In this document: positions 8,344-16,141 of the stretch, piece after piece | Numbering within the stretch: position 1 is the first letter of the stretch | How the letters are laid out: every line of letters begins with the position of its first letter | Assembly (NCBI RefSeq): GCF_030523955.1 | Contig: NZ_JAUNHL010000028.1 | Coordinates: 1 to 37,484, forward strand | Source: Neisseria sp. | Lineage (GTDB): Bacteria > Pseudomonadota > Gammaproteobacteria > Burkholderiales > Neisseriaceae | Reading direction: 5' to 3' | DNA: 37,484 nt | Position numbers and translations under genes: made by a program | Notes under the pieces: model-generated | Databases searched by the model: none | The model's input: only the letters and a program-made list of their open reading frames with translations | Told to the model about the DNA's origin: nothing

Positions 8344-10620
8344 TTACAAGGCAGCATCCGCCGTTTCCGACAACGGTTCACGTTCAAACTGCAACACCAC
8401 TTGCTGTTTCTCGGCATCCCAATCGATGGCGACAAAACCGCCGTCGGCCAATTGGCCGAACAACAACTCGTCTGCCAGCGCCTTGCGGATTTTTTCCTGA
8501 ATCAGACGCCCCATCGGGCGGGCGCCCATTTGCGGGTCGAAACCTTTCTCGGCCAGATATTTGCGCAACGCGGGGGTAAATTCCACTTCCACTTTTTTAT
8601 CCAACAATTGCTGTTCCAGTTGCAACAGGAATTTATCCACCACTCTGGCAATCACCGCTTCGTTCAACGGCGCAAATGGGATAATGGCGTCCAAACGGTT
8701 GCGGAATTCCGGCGTGAAGAGCTTGTTGATGGCCTGCATTTCGTCGCCGCGCTCACGTTTGCCGGCAAAACCGATGGTAGGCTTGCTCAGACTCTCTGCC
8801 CCTGCATTGGTGGTCATAATGATGATTACGTTACGGAAGTCGGCACTCTTGCCGTTATTGTCGGTAAGCTTGCCGTGATCCATCACTTGCAGCAGCACAT
8901 TGAAAATATCGGGATGCGCCTTCTCGATTTCATCCAGCAGCAGCACACAATACGGCTGCTTGTTCACCGCCTCGGTCAGCAGGCCGCCCTGCTCGAAGCC
9001 GACATAGCCCGGCGGTGCACCGATCAGGCGCGATACGGCATGACGCTCCATATATTCCGACATATCAAATCGTTGCAGCGGCACACCAAGCGAGAAGGCC
9101 AGCTGGCGCGCCACTTCGGTTTTGCCCACGCCGGTGGGGCCGGAAAACAAAAAACTGCCGATGGGTTTATCCGGTTGTCCCAAACCTGAACGCGCCATTT
9201 TCACCGCCGCCACCAAAGCTTCGATGGCCGCATCCTGCCCGTATACCATGTTTTTCAAATCGCGGCCCAAATATTGCAGTACCTGTTTGTCATCATGCGA
9301 CACGGTTTTTTCGGGAATCCGCGCCACTTTGGCGATTACCGCCTCAATTTGTGCTTTACCGATAACCTTTTTCTGCTTGGATTTGGGCAGAATCCGCTGG
9401 GCGGCACCGGCTTCGTCCATCACGTCGATGGCCTTATCCGGCAAAAAGCGCTCGTTGATATAGCGCGCCGACAATTCGGCTGCGGCCTCCAACGCCGCCT
9501 TGGTATAACGCACTTGGTGAAAGTCTTCAAACATCGGCTTCAAACCATGCAGAATCTGCACGGTCTCCGATATGCTGGGCTCCACCACATCGATTTTCTG
9601 AAAACGGCGGCTTAACGCATGGTCTTTATCGAAAATCGTACGGTATTCATCGTAAGTAGTCGCACCGATGCAACGCAGCTGTCCTTTCGCCAGTGCGGGT
9701 TTCAGCAGGTTGGAAGCATCCATGGTGCCGCCGGAAACACTTCCCGCTCCGATAATGGTATGAATTTCGTCCACAAACAGCACCGCATTCGGAATCTGCG
9801 CCAGCTGTTTCAACACCGCTTTCACCCGTGCTTCGAAGTCTCCGCGGTACTTGGTGCCCGCCAGCAAGGCGCCCATATCCAGCGAAAACACCGAAGCGCC
9901 TTTTAAAGTATCCGGCACTTGGCCGTAAACAATCTGATGCGCCAAACCCTCTGCCAACGCAGTTTTGCCCACCCCGGCCTCACCCACCAACAACGGGTTG
10001 TTTTTACGGCGCCGGCACAATACCTGTATTAAACGCTCCATCTCGTGTTGACGCCCGATTAAAGGATCGATACGGCCGGCCAATACCTCAGCATTCAGAT
10101 TGATGGTGTAATGTGACAAAGCGTCCTGTTCCTGTGCACCGGCTGCCTGCTCCTCACCAATATTTGGATTCCCCTCGCCTTTCGGCGTTTTACCATGTGC
10201 CAGATAGTTCAGCACATCATAACGGGTAACCGATTGCAATTGCAGAAAATACACCGCCGGACTTTCTTTCTCGCTCATCAATGCGGCCAATACATCCACC
10301 GGCTTCACATCATGTTTATCCGCCGATTGCGCATGAACGATGGCACGCTGCAACACACGCTGAAAACCCAATGTCGGTTCGGTTTCCGTGCGCTCCAACA
10401 TGCCGTCGGGCAACACCGGCGTATTTTCGACAATGCTGCTGATCAGCTGTTCCGACAACACCGCGCAGTCCACATTCAAAGCCTGCAATAATTCGGCCAC
10501 CGGCTCCGATTGCTCAATCAGCGTTAACAGCAGATGCTCTAAGCTGATGAATTCGTAACCGCGTGCGCGTGCATCGGCATAGACGTGCTGCAAAATCCGT
10601 TCCAATTCAACTGAAATCAA
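8344..10620 (-). CDS. clpA: ClpA unfoldase ATPase of the ClpAP protease
   Basis: Hexameric AAA+ unfoldase that feeds substrates to ClpP and takes N-degron substrates from ClpS. The 758-residue length equals that of E. coli ClpA. An N-terminal Clp repeat domain (about 1-140) precedes two AAA+ modules. The first has Walker A GEAGVGKT (213-220) and LFVDEIHT; the second has GPTGVGKT near residue 500 and [11 protein letters not shown]. The start codon is TTG, directly abutting the clpS TAA stop, with GGAGGAG inside the end of clpS as the ribosome-binding site. This coupling supports the TTG start. Confidence 0.95.
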   Translation of the reverse strand: MISVELERILQHVYADARARGYEFISLEHLLLTLIEQSEPVAELLQALNVDCAVLSEQLISSIVENTPVLPDGMLERTETEPTLGFQRVLQRAIVHAQSADKHDVKPVDVLAALMSEKESPAVYFLQLQSVTRYDVLNYLAHGKTPKGEGNPNIGEEQAAGAQEQDALSHYTINLNAEVLAGRIDPLIGRQHEMERLIQVLCRRRKNNPLLVGEAGVGKTALAEGLAHQIVYGQVPDTLKGASVFSLDMGALLAGTKYRGDFEARVKAVLKQLAQIPNAVLFVDEIHTIIGAGSVSGGTMDASNLLKPALAKGQLRCIGATTYDEYRTIFDKDHALSRRFQKIDVVEPSISETVQILHGLKPMFEDFHQVRYTKAALEAAAELSARYINERFLPDKAIDVMDEAGAAQRILPKSKQKKVIGKAQIEAVIAKVARIPEKTVSHDDKQVLQYLGRDLKNMVYGQDAAIEALVAAVKMARSGLGQPDKPIGSFLFSGPTGVGKTEVARQLAFSLGVPLQRFDMSEYMERHAVSRLIGAPPGYVGFEQGGLLTEAVNKQPYCVLLLDEIEKAHPDIFNVLLQVMDHGKLTDNNGKSADFRNVIIIMTTNAGAESLSKPTIGFAGKRERGDEMQAINKLFTPEFRNRLDAIIPFAPLNEAVIARVVDKFLLQLEQQLLDKKVEVEFTPALRKYLAEKGFDPQMGARPMGRLIQEKIRKALADELLFGQLADGGFVAIDWDAEKQQVVLQFEREPLSETADAAL

Positions 10621-10941
10621 TTACATCTCCTCCACAGTACACAACAGCGGGAAGCCGGCATCCAACGCCCGCTTCGATACCTGCTGCTGCTTGGTTTCTG
10701 CAATATCCCGCGTATACACCCCGCAAAGACCTTTTCCCTCGTGATGTACCAAAAGCATCACCGCAACCGCTTTTTCATGCGGCAACCCAAATACTTCGGT
10801 GAGAATTTCCACCACGAACTCCATCGTCGTGTAATCATCGTTCAATAAATAAACACCATATTTCTTAGGTGGCTGCAATTTCGGACGTCTGGTTTGCGTT
10901 TCACCGGCCGTATGGCCTGATAAGGGATTCATGCTACTCAT
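10621..10941 (-). CDS. clpS: ClpS adaptor protein
   Basis: A 106-residue adaptor that binds N-degron proteins and hands them to ClpA. The hallmark is VYLLNDDYTTMEFVVEIL, the N-end residue pocket region. The C-terminus reads PLLCTVEEM, close to the E. coli PLLCTLEKA ending. The first ATG (10941) gives the usual length; an internal ATG three codons later is the alternative. It is immediately upstream of clpA and translationally coupled to it. Confidence 0.95.
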   Translation of the reverse strand: MSSMNPLSGHTAGETQTRRPKLQPPKKYGVYLLNDDYTTMEFVVEILTEVFGLPHEKAVAVMLLVHHEGKGLCGVYTRDIAETKQQQVSKRALDAGFPLLCTVEEM

Positions 10942-11028
10942 GGTCGGGTTAAATTTCCTGTTTTCAATCTTTGGATTGTTGTTTTTTCGTTTATTTTAAT
11001 AATTTTCTCACTTTTTCCCAATCAAAAC

Positions 11029-11057
11029 TTGACTACCCTCCTTAACAAAGGTAAAAA
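11029..11057 (+). promoter_or_regulatory. predicted sigma-70 promoter for the cold-shock gene
   Basis: TTGACT (11029-11034), a 17-base spacer and TAAAAA (11052-11057) resemble -35 and -10 boxes. This would give an untranslated leader of about 130 bases before the csp ATG, the kind of leader known for cspA-type genes. The -10 match is modest. The rest of 10942-11192 is AT-rich and also contains the clpS upstream region on the other strand. Confidence 0.4.
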
Positions 11058-11192
11058 GAGTTTAAAGCAAAGCAGCCGGCGTATAAAGGCGTATAAAAGA
11101 GTGTCATGGTTTGGAAAATTGATAGTATTTTCTGCGCTTCTTCGATGTTTTTTGCTTTTATTTGTTAATTTTGTTATAGGAAGTAGTGTTTC

Positions 11193-11396
11193 ATGGCAAC
11201 CGGTACTGTAAAATGGTTTAACGATGCAAAAGGTTTTGGTTTTATCACTCCCGATGAAGGCGGCGAAGATTTGTTTGCTCACTTCTCTGCAATCAACATG
11301 GATGGTTTCAAAACCCTGAAAGAAGGCCAAAAGGTTTCTTTCGACGTGAATACTGGCCCCAAAGGCAAACAAGCTGCAAATATCCAAGCAGTTTGA
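11193..11396 (+). CDS. cold-shock protein (CspA family)
   Basis: A 67-residue single cold-shock domain, an OB-fold RNA chaperone. RNP1 is KGFGFI (13-18) and RNP2 is DLFAHF (26-31). The opening [18 protein letters not shown] is canonical. AGGAAG precedes the ATG. The gene is monocistronic, with its own predicted promoter upstream and terminator downstream. Several paralogues exist in most genomes, so I give no specific letter. Confidence 0.96.
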   Translation: MATGTVKWFNDAKGFGFITPDEGGEDLFAHFSAINMDGFKTLKEGQKVSFDVNTGPKGKQAANIQAV

Positions 11397-11441
11397 TTCG
11401 GTAACGCGATATTAAAGTGCCGGTTTGACCGGGACAACGTG

Positions 11442-11464
11442 ATGGCGGGTTTTTAACCTGCCAT
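11442..11464 (+). terminator. intrinsic terminator of the cold-shock gene
   Basis: A 10-bp stem ATGGCGGGTT (11442-11451) with AACCTGCCAT (11455-11464), one G-T wobble and a 3-base loop, followed by a T-rich run. It ends 34 bases before the next small ORF. Confidence 0.7.
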
Positions 11465-11497
11465 TTGTTTTGACTGTTCTTTTGTTTACAGTTCACC

Positions 11498-11686
11498 ATG
11501 AATACCTACGAAAACGCCTTGCGCCAGCTTGATGAATTGATCGCCGTTTTGGAAAAAGATGTTGTCACCGAGCAGCAGAATTTTGAAATTCTACGCTTGA
11601 AAACCTTGAAACGCATACTAGTCGCAAATGATCAAGCCATGCTGGATAAAATCGACCGTTATTACCAACGCCATATTTCAAAATGA
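11498..11686 (+). CDS. small hypothetical protein
   Basis: A 62-residue, probably all-helical protein with regularly spaced Leu/Ile residues (LRQLDELIAVLEKDVV), suggestive of a coiled coil. I recognise no family. There is no strong ribosome-binding site before the ATG. It overlaps the following DUF1653 ORF by 4 bases (ATGA), which argues for a real, co-translated pair. Confidence 0.55.
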   Translation: MNTYENALRQLDELIAVLEKDVVTEQQNFEILRLKTLKRILVANDQAMLDKIDRYYQRHISK

Positions 11687-11907
11687 ATCATCCCATACTC
11701 CAGCCCGGCATCTACCGTCATTATAAAGGATTACTATACGAGGTAAGCGGCTTAGCCCGCCACTCCGAAACCGAAGAATGGTTGGTGGTTTATCGCGCAC
11801 TGTACGGCGAATACGGTTTATGGGTACGCCCCCTCCCCATGTTTTCGGAACAGGTGGAATATCAAGGAACATTCACACCACGTTTCCAATTGGTTCGGGC
11901 ATTCTAA
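11683..11907 (+). CDS. DUF1653-like small protein
   Basis: A 74-residue protein with the DUF1653 pattern: PGIYRHYKG at the N-terminus, YEVSGLARHSETEE, VVYRALYG, and a C-terminal PRFQLV. The family is widespread and its function unknown. Its start overlaps the preceding stop as ATGA. Confidence 0.8.
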   Translation: MNHPILQPGIYRHYKGLLYEVSGLARHSETEEWLVVYRALYGEYGLWVRPLPMFSEQVEYQGTFTPRFQLVRAF

Positions 11908-11980
11908 ATACGATATCCCAACCTACCTGCTCTTGAAATATAGCCTATTGCACGGTATGGTAATGCTGTATTAGTTCGAA

Positions 11981-11992
11981 TGCCTGTCTGAA
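11981..11992 (+). repeat. single uptake sequence upstream of smpB
   Basis: Exact TGCCTGTCTGAA, 20 bases before the smpB start. Confidence 0.85.
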
Positions 11993-12012
11993 ACATTATT
12001 GCAAAAAAAATC

Positions 12013-12459
12013 ATGAGTATCGCAAACAATAAAAAAGCTTTTCACGATTATTTTATCGAAGATGAAATAGAAGCCGGCTTAGTGCTGGAAGGCTGGGAAG
12101 TAAAAGCCATCCGTGCTGGGCGCGTGCAGCTGAAAGAAAGCTATATCCATTGGAAGAAAGATGCGTTTTATCTGGTAGGCTGCCACATTACTGCGCTGCC
12201 CACCGCCTCCACCCATGTCAAACCCAATCCTGTACGCCAACGCAAATTATTGATGAACCAATCGGAAATCAATAAATTAATCGGTAAAACCGAACGTGCC
12301 GGTTACACGCTCGTACCCTTGAACCTGCATTACAAACGCGGTTATATCAAAGTCGACATCGGCTTGGCCAAGGGCAAAAAGCAGCACGACAAACGCCAAT
12401 CCCAAAAGGAAGCCGATTGGAAGCGTGAAAAACAGCGGCTGATGAAAAATGCAGGATAA
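12013..12459 (+). CDS. smpB: SsrA-binding protein
   Basis: tmRNA partner needed for trans-translation and rescue of stalled ribosomes. The 148-residue length is normal. It carries the conserved core [49 protein letters not shown] and a basic C-terminal tail ([12 protein letters not shown]) that enters the empty mRNA channel. The Shine-Dalgarno sequence is weak. The ssrA gene is not in the window. Confidence 0.97.
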   Translation: MSIANNKKAFHDYFIEDEIEAGLVLEGWEVKAIRAGRVQLKESYIHWKKDAFYLVGCHITALPTASTHVKPNPVRQRKLLMNQSEINKLIGKTERAGYTLVPLNLHYKRGYIKVDIGLAKGKKQHDKRQSQKEADWKREKQRLMKNAG

Positions 12460-12529
12460 CTCCCATCCTTCAACCAGACAATAAGCCTTTGCTCCATGCA
12501 TACTCTATGAGCCACAAAAGGAAAAACCA

Positions 12530-12961
12530 ATGAAACGCCTAAGCTTACTTATTCTCAGTAGCATCACACTATTATCCGCCTGCCAAAGCAGCCAACCCTC
12601 ACTCGCCCCCGACGGAGCGCAACAACTCAGTAATATCCGCCATATTTGCATTTTGTCCCGTCCCCAAGATCCTAATCCGAACTTACCGCCGCAAATCACC
12701 CAATCCTTGGCCAAATACGGCATCAGCAGCGAAACAGTAGATGTCATCTCCAACCGCCAACGCCTGTATGAACCGGAATGCCGTTACAATCTGCGCTACA
12801 ACACCCGTGGCAACGGCACCAGCATGAACTACATCTCTTTGCTCATCCGCACGCCAGATCATCCGGTTTCCAGCTTGCGCGCGAATCCGAACTTTAAATC
12901 CCCTCAAAACCAACAAGCGGAAATCGACCGCATCATCGGCCAATTGTTGAACAAAAAATAA
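12530..12961 (+). CDS. lipoprotein, function unknown
   Basis: A 143-residue predicted lipoprotein. The signal peptide ends in the lipobox LLSAC (Cys18). The mature part has a compact alpha/beta pattern with two further cysteines (HICILSRP and EPECRYNLRY) that could form a disulfide. I do not recognise the family with confidence. AAAGGA precedes the ATG. It ends just before a hairpin made of two foreign-dialect uptake sequences. Confidence 0.75.
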   Translation: MKRLSLLILSSITLLSACQSSQPSLAPDGAQQLSNIRHICILSRPQDPNPNLPPQITQSLAKYGISSETVDVISNRQRLYEPECRYNLRYNTRGNGTSMNYISLLIRTPDHPVSSLRANPNFKSPQNQQAEIDRIIGQLLNKK

Positions 12962-12970
12962 AACCCTCTT

Positions 12971-13008
12971 ATTCAGGCAGCCTTTGCAATTGAAAAGGCC
13001 GTCTGAAT
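12971..13008. terminator. hairpin from two foreign uptake-sequence dialects
   Basis: TTCAGGCAGCCT (12972-12983) is the reverse complement of the Simonsiella-type AG-simDUS. AGGCCGTCTGAA (12996-13007) is the classical AG-DUS of Neisseria. They face each other and form an imperfect 15-bp stem with one wobble and one A-C mismatch, just after a lipoprotein stop. Neither is the dialect used elsewhere in the window. Confidence 0.7.
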
Positions 13009-13093
13009 ACTCTCCGCATCAAACATGCCGCCATTTCGCTCATTCAATTCATTTTTTTGCGTAAAAACATGCAATAATCGCATTATCATCCTT

Positions 13094-13105
13094 TTCAGAC
13101 AGGCA
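13094..13105 (-). repeat. single native uptake sequence
   Basis: Exact TTCAGACAGGCA, 50 bases before the next gene. It is native dialect between foreign-dialect sites. Confidence 0.85.
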
Positions 13106-13155
13106 TTACATCCCAATAATGGCGTTACCCAAACTCTGAACGGAGCGCTCCCGCT

Positions 13156-13497
13156 GTGAATCCCTCTTCTCTCGCCCTGCCCTTATTTCTGATTATTGCC
13201 GGTGCCGTGTGGTTTCTCAAAACCACCGGCATTCTGCCTGCCACCGCTACCTTGATTGCAGTTGGCTTAGCTATCGGCGGTATTGCCGTATTGATTATGG
13301 ACGGCATCAACAAACAATCCATTGTCTCCGGCCCTTTGTTGATTTATCTTGGTACCGCCATTTATCTGCGCAGCAATTTCTTGATGGAAACCTCGCCCTT
13401 GGTCGCCTTAGGCATGATGATTCTGGGCTGCCTGCTGCTCCTATCACGCAGCAGCATCGTACCGTACAAACGGGATAAATCCTTGCCCAAGCCCTAA
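13156..13497 (+). CDS. small multi-pass membrane protein
   Basis: A 113-residue, strongly hydrophobic protein with about four membrane segments (roughly 6-21, 29-48, 56-72 and 80-97). The pattern LFLIIAGAVWFLKTTGILP resembles the LiaI/LiaF-type DUF5668 membrane segment, but I cannot confirm this. The start is GTG. The only Shine-Dalgarno-like GGAG lies within a perfect 10-bp palindrome (13142-13151). A hairpin follows the stop. Confidence 0.65.
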   Translation: MNPSSLALPLFLIIAGAVWFLKTTGILPATATLIAVGLAIGGIAVLIMDGINKQSIVSGPLLIYLGTAIYLRSNFLMETSPLVALGMMILGCLLLLSRSSIVPYKRDKSLPKP

Positions 13498-13519
13498 TTA
13501 ACACTGAAGATAGCGGTAT

Positions 13520-13568
13520 ATCAGGCAGTCTGAAAATGGTACAATACGCCACTTTCAGACTGCCTGAT
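13520..13568. terminator. hairpin of non-native uptake-like sequence before guaA
   Basis: AGGCAGTCTGAA (13523-13534) and its inverse (13554-13565) form a perfect 16-bp stem (13520-13535 with 13553-13568) and a 17-base loop. The 12-mer differs from the native TGCCTGTCTGAA and from the named dialects I remember. It lies 42 bases before the guaA ATG, so it probably terminates the upstream gene. Confidence 0.65.
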
Positions 13569-13609
13569 TTTCTCTTTATTTCATCCAAGTTACCCAATTC
13601 AAGACCATC

Positions 13610-15175
13610 ATGACCCAAGACAAAATCCTCATCCTCGATTTCGGCTCGCAAGTCACCCAACTTATCGCCCGCCGCGTGCGCGAAGCCCATGTTTACTGCG
13701 AACTGCACTCTTTCGATATGCCTTTGGCCGACATCAAAGCCTTCAACCCGAAAGCGATTATCCTTTCCGGCGGCCCCAATTCGGTTTACAACTCCGATTA
13801 TCAGGCCGACACCGGCATCTTCGATTTGGGCGTGCCCGTGCTCGGCATTTGTTACGGCATGCAGTTTATGGCGCACCATCTGGGCGGCGAAGTGTCGCCG
13901 GGCGACCAGCGCGAATTCGGTTATGCGCAAGTGAAAACCATCGATTGCGAATTAACGCGCGGCATTTCAGACGGCCAGGCCAACACGCTCGATGTGTGGA
14001 TGAGCCACGGCGATAAAGTGTCCAGGCTACCTGAAGGCTTCGTGGTCATCGGCGACACGCCGAGCTGCCCGATTGCGATGATGGAACACGCCGAAAAACA
14101 ATTCTACGGCATCCAGTTCCACCCCGAAGTTACCCACACCAAACAAGGCCGCGCCCTCTTAAACCGCTTCGTGCTGGACATCGCCGGCGCCAAACCGAGC
14201 TGGACCATGCCCAACTACATCGACGAAGCCGTCGCCAAAATCCGCGAACAAGTGGGCGGCGACGAAGTGATTTTGGGCCTGTCGGGCGGCGTCGATTCCA
14301 GCGTGGCCGCCGCGCTGATTCACCGCGCTATCGGCGACCAGCTTACCTGCGTGTTCGTCGATCACGGCCTGTTGCGCCTCAACGAAGGCAAAATGGTGAT
14401 GGATATGTTTGCGCGCAATCTGGGCGTGAACGTGATTCATGTGGACGCCACCGAACAGTTTATGGGCAAACTCGCCGGCGTAACCGACCCCGAGCAAAAG
14501 CGCAAAATCATCGGCGGCGAGTTTGTGGAAGTGTTTGATGCCGAAGCCAAAAAACGCGTTAACGCCAAATGGCTGGCACAGGGCACAATCTACCCCGACG
14601 TGATCGAAAGCGCGGGCGCGAAAACCAAAAAAGCACACGCCATCAAAAGCCACCACAACGTCGGCGGCCTGCCTGAAAACATGAATCTGAAACTGCTCGA
14701 GCCTTTGCGCGACCTGTTTAAAGACGAAGTGCGCGAACTGGGCGTGGCGCTCGGCCTGCCGCGCGAAATGGTGTACCGCCACCCCTTCCCCGGCCCGGGC
14801 CTGGGCGTGCGCATTTTGGGCGAAGTGAAAAAGAATTATGCCGACCTCTTGCGCCGGGCCGATGATATTTTCATTCAAGAGCTGCGCAACACCTTCGATG
14901 AAAACGGCACCTCGTGGTACGACCTCACCAGCCAGGCCTTCGCCGTGTTCCTGCCGGTGAAGTCGGTGGGCGTGATGGGCGACGGCCGCACTTACGAATA
15001 CGTGGTCGCCCTGCGCGCGGTCATCACCAGCGACTTTATGACCGCCCATTGGGCGGAGCTGCCTTATTCGCTGCTGGGCAAAGTGTCCAACCGCATCATC
15101 AACGAAGTGCGCGGCATCAACCGCGTGGTGTACGACGTGAGCGGCAAACCGCCTTCTACGATCGAATGGGAGTAA
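13610..15175 (+). CDS. guaA: GMP synthase (glutamine-hydrolysing)
   Basis: Converts XMP to GMP with ATP and glutamine. The 521-residue length is typical. The class I glutamine amidotransferase domain has its nucleophile at Cys81 (GICYGMQ) and His171/Glu173 (FHPEVTHT). The ATP pyrophosphatase domain has the P-loop SGGVDS at 225-230. The C-terminal dimerisation domain ends [12 protein letters not shown], as expected. Codon use looks richer in GCG, GTG and GGC than in neighbouring genes. Two uptake sequences of other dialects lie inside the gene (13966-13976 and 14024-14035), so a recombinant origin is likely. Confidence 0.98.
   Translation: MTQDKILILDFGSQVTQLIARRVREAHVYCELHSFDMPLADIKAFNPKAIILSGGPNSVYNSDYQADTGIFDLGVPVLGICYGMQFMAHHLGGEVSPGDQREFGYAQVKTIDCELTRGISDGQANTLDVWMSHGDKVSRLPEGFVVIGDTPSCPIAMMEHAEKQFYGIQFHPEVTHTKQGRALLNRFVLDIAGAKPSWTMPNYIDEAVAKIREQVGGDEVILGLSGGVDSSVAAALIHRAIGDQLTCVFVDHGLLRLNEGKMVMDMFARNLGVNVIHVDATEQFMGKLAGVTDPEQKRKIIGGEFVEVFDAEAKKRVNAKWLAQGTIYPDVIESAGAKTKKAHAIKSHHNVGGLPENMNLKLLEPLRDLFKDEVRELGVALGLPREMVYRHPFPGPGLGVRILGEVKKNYADLLRRADDIFIQELRNTFDENGTSWYDLTSQAFAVFLPVKSVGVMGDGRTYEYVVALRAVITSDFMTAHWAELPYSLLGKVSNRIINEVRGINRVVYDVSGKPPSTIEWE
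13966..13976 (-). repeat. Neisseria-type DUS core inside guaA
   Basis: TTCAGACGGCC contains the exact 10-mer inverse of GCCGTCTGAA, the classic Neisseria uptake sequence. It covers codons 119-123 of guaA. Confidence 0.7.
14024..14035 (+). repeat. Eikenella-type uptake sequence inside guaA
   Basis: AGGCTACCTGAA is an exact 12/12 match to the AG-eikDUS dialect as I recall it. It falls exactly on codons 139-142 (AGG CTA CCT GAA), which include the uncommon codons AGG and CTA in an otherwise GC-rich gene. Confidence 0.65.
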
Positions 15176-15181
15176 CCGCTT

Positions 15182-15225
15182 AATCAAAATGCCTGTCTGA
15201 AAATTTTCAGACAGGCATTTTGATT
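15182..15225. terminator. perfect 44-bp palindromic terminator after guaA
   Basis: Two native uptake sequences (15190-15201 and 15206-15217) are embedded in a perfect palindrome with 22-base arms and no spacer at its centre. It lies 6 bases after the guaA stop, between convergent genes, and can terminate both. Confidence 0.8.
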
Positions 15226-15258
15226 GTAAGATATTTCATTATTTGAAAATAGTGAGCA

Positions 15259-15462
15259 TTAGCTGTTAAATCCTAATTCAGCAATAGCTGCTTTAAAGGT
15301 AGCCTGATCAAAGCCATCAGCCGTATGGGTAACGACAACCACACCGGTTTCATGATTAGCATTCACCATGCGAACACCTGATACTTCCTCACCTTTAGCA
15401 ATCAATTTTTTTGAATCTTCTTTGCTTGCCATACCCGTTACGTCTAATTTCCACTGCGGCAT
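15259..15462 (-). CDS. HMA-like small protein lacking metal-binding cysteines
   Basis: A 67-residue protein whose beta-alpha-beta-beta-alpha-beta pattern and LDVTGMAS / FKAAIAELGF motifs resemble heavy-metal-associated (copper chaperone-like) domains. In those proteins GM is followed by CxxC; here the segment reads GMASKEDSKK and the protein has no cysteine. Metal transfer by the usual mechanism is therefore unlikely, and the function is unknown. AAAGGA lies upstream of the ATG. It is monocistronic and convergent with guaA. Confidence 0.75.
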   Translation of the reverse strand: MPQWKLDVTGMASKEDSKKLIAKGEEVSGVRMVNANHETGVVVVTHTADGFDQATFKAAIAELGFNS

Positions 15463-16039
15463 ATTTATCCTTTCTTTCAGTAAATAAGTAAATCCGGTAA
15501 CCCGTATAATGCATTGAAATAATACTCAATAAATCTGAGCCAATCCCAATCTCTTTGCTTAAAATTCATAACGATAGTTTGCTTATTTTGCCTGCATAGC
15601 TTTACTTTGTCCAACTTAGATAAGCATTTGACCCAAACATAAATCTATTCTGTCACTTTCATGCATCATAACTAACATGACAAATCAAACAATAGTCTTT
15701 CCTTATCAAAAGTCATCATGATTTAACATTTCACTTGTAGCGGAAACCTTATAAAGAAATCTATAGTCATTACGTATCATCGATATATTGAAGCAGCGCA
15801 GAACGAAATCAAATCGCACAAGTGCTGAAGCTGAGTAAAGAAGCACCCAAAAGCAATATAGCGGATTTAATTACTTCGATACAAGGCAGCAAGCCGCAGA
15901 CAGTACAAAAGTAGTACGGAACTGATTCTGACACCTTCAGCAGCTACAAAATCGTTCTCTTTACTTAAGAATTAAAGCGCAGCAACAACATGTGAGGAAT
16001 GAAGTTTTTCGCTTCATATAAATCAGTATACAAACAAAA
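15463..16039. other. gene-free stretch with repeat remnants
   Basis: No convincing gene. The part nearest 15463 should hold the promoter of the HMA-like gene, but I see no clear boxes. A Correia-like remnant occupies about 15857-16000. Further left, around 15798-15846, a more decayed segment contains GTGCTGAAGC and resembles the same repeat in the opposite orientation. Confidence 0.5.
15857..16000 (-). repeat. degenerate Correia-like repeat (CREE/NEMIS type)
   Basis: From memory of the Neisseria Correia repeat, several blocks occur in order: a terminus-like TATAGCGGATTTAATT (15857-15872), ACAAGGC (15881-15887), GCCGCAGACAGTACAAA (15893-15909), TAGTACGGAAC (15912-15922) and ATCGTTCTCTTTA (15951-15963). 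This includes the internal segment found only in the long form. The right terminus is not recognisable, so the end coordinate is approximate. It lies between lpdA and guaA. Confidence 0.55.
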
Positions 16040-16080
16040 ACCACTCTATGCCTGTCTGAAAAGATACGGCACAGAGTGGT
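16040..16080 (-). terminator. intrinsic terminator of the lpdA transcript
   Basis: ACCACTCT plus TGCC (16040-16052, one A-C mismatch) pairs with GGCA plus AGAGTGGT (16068-16080). On the minus strand it is followed by TTTTTGTTTG, a standard U-tract. A single uptake sequence (16049-16060) is built into one arm. It lies about 60 bases after the lpdA stop. Confidence 0.75.
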
Positions 16081-16141
16081 CTCACGGTAGTTAAATTATG
16101 TTTTTCTAAATTCCGTTATTCAGGGGCAATTCAGACGTCTG

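Noticed and set aside
11022-11387. 121-residue minus-strand open frame over the cold-shock gene.
   Set aside because: It is antisense to a clear csp gene and has no recognisable domain.
14666-14677. GGCCTGCCTGAA in guaA, similar to uptake sequences.
   Set aside because: It encodes the highly conserved GLPEN segment and does not exactly match any dialect, so it is probably coincidental.
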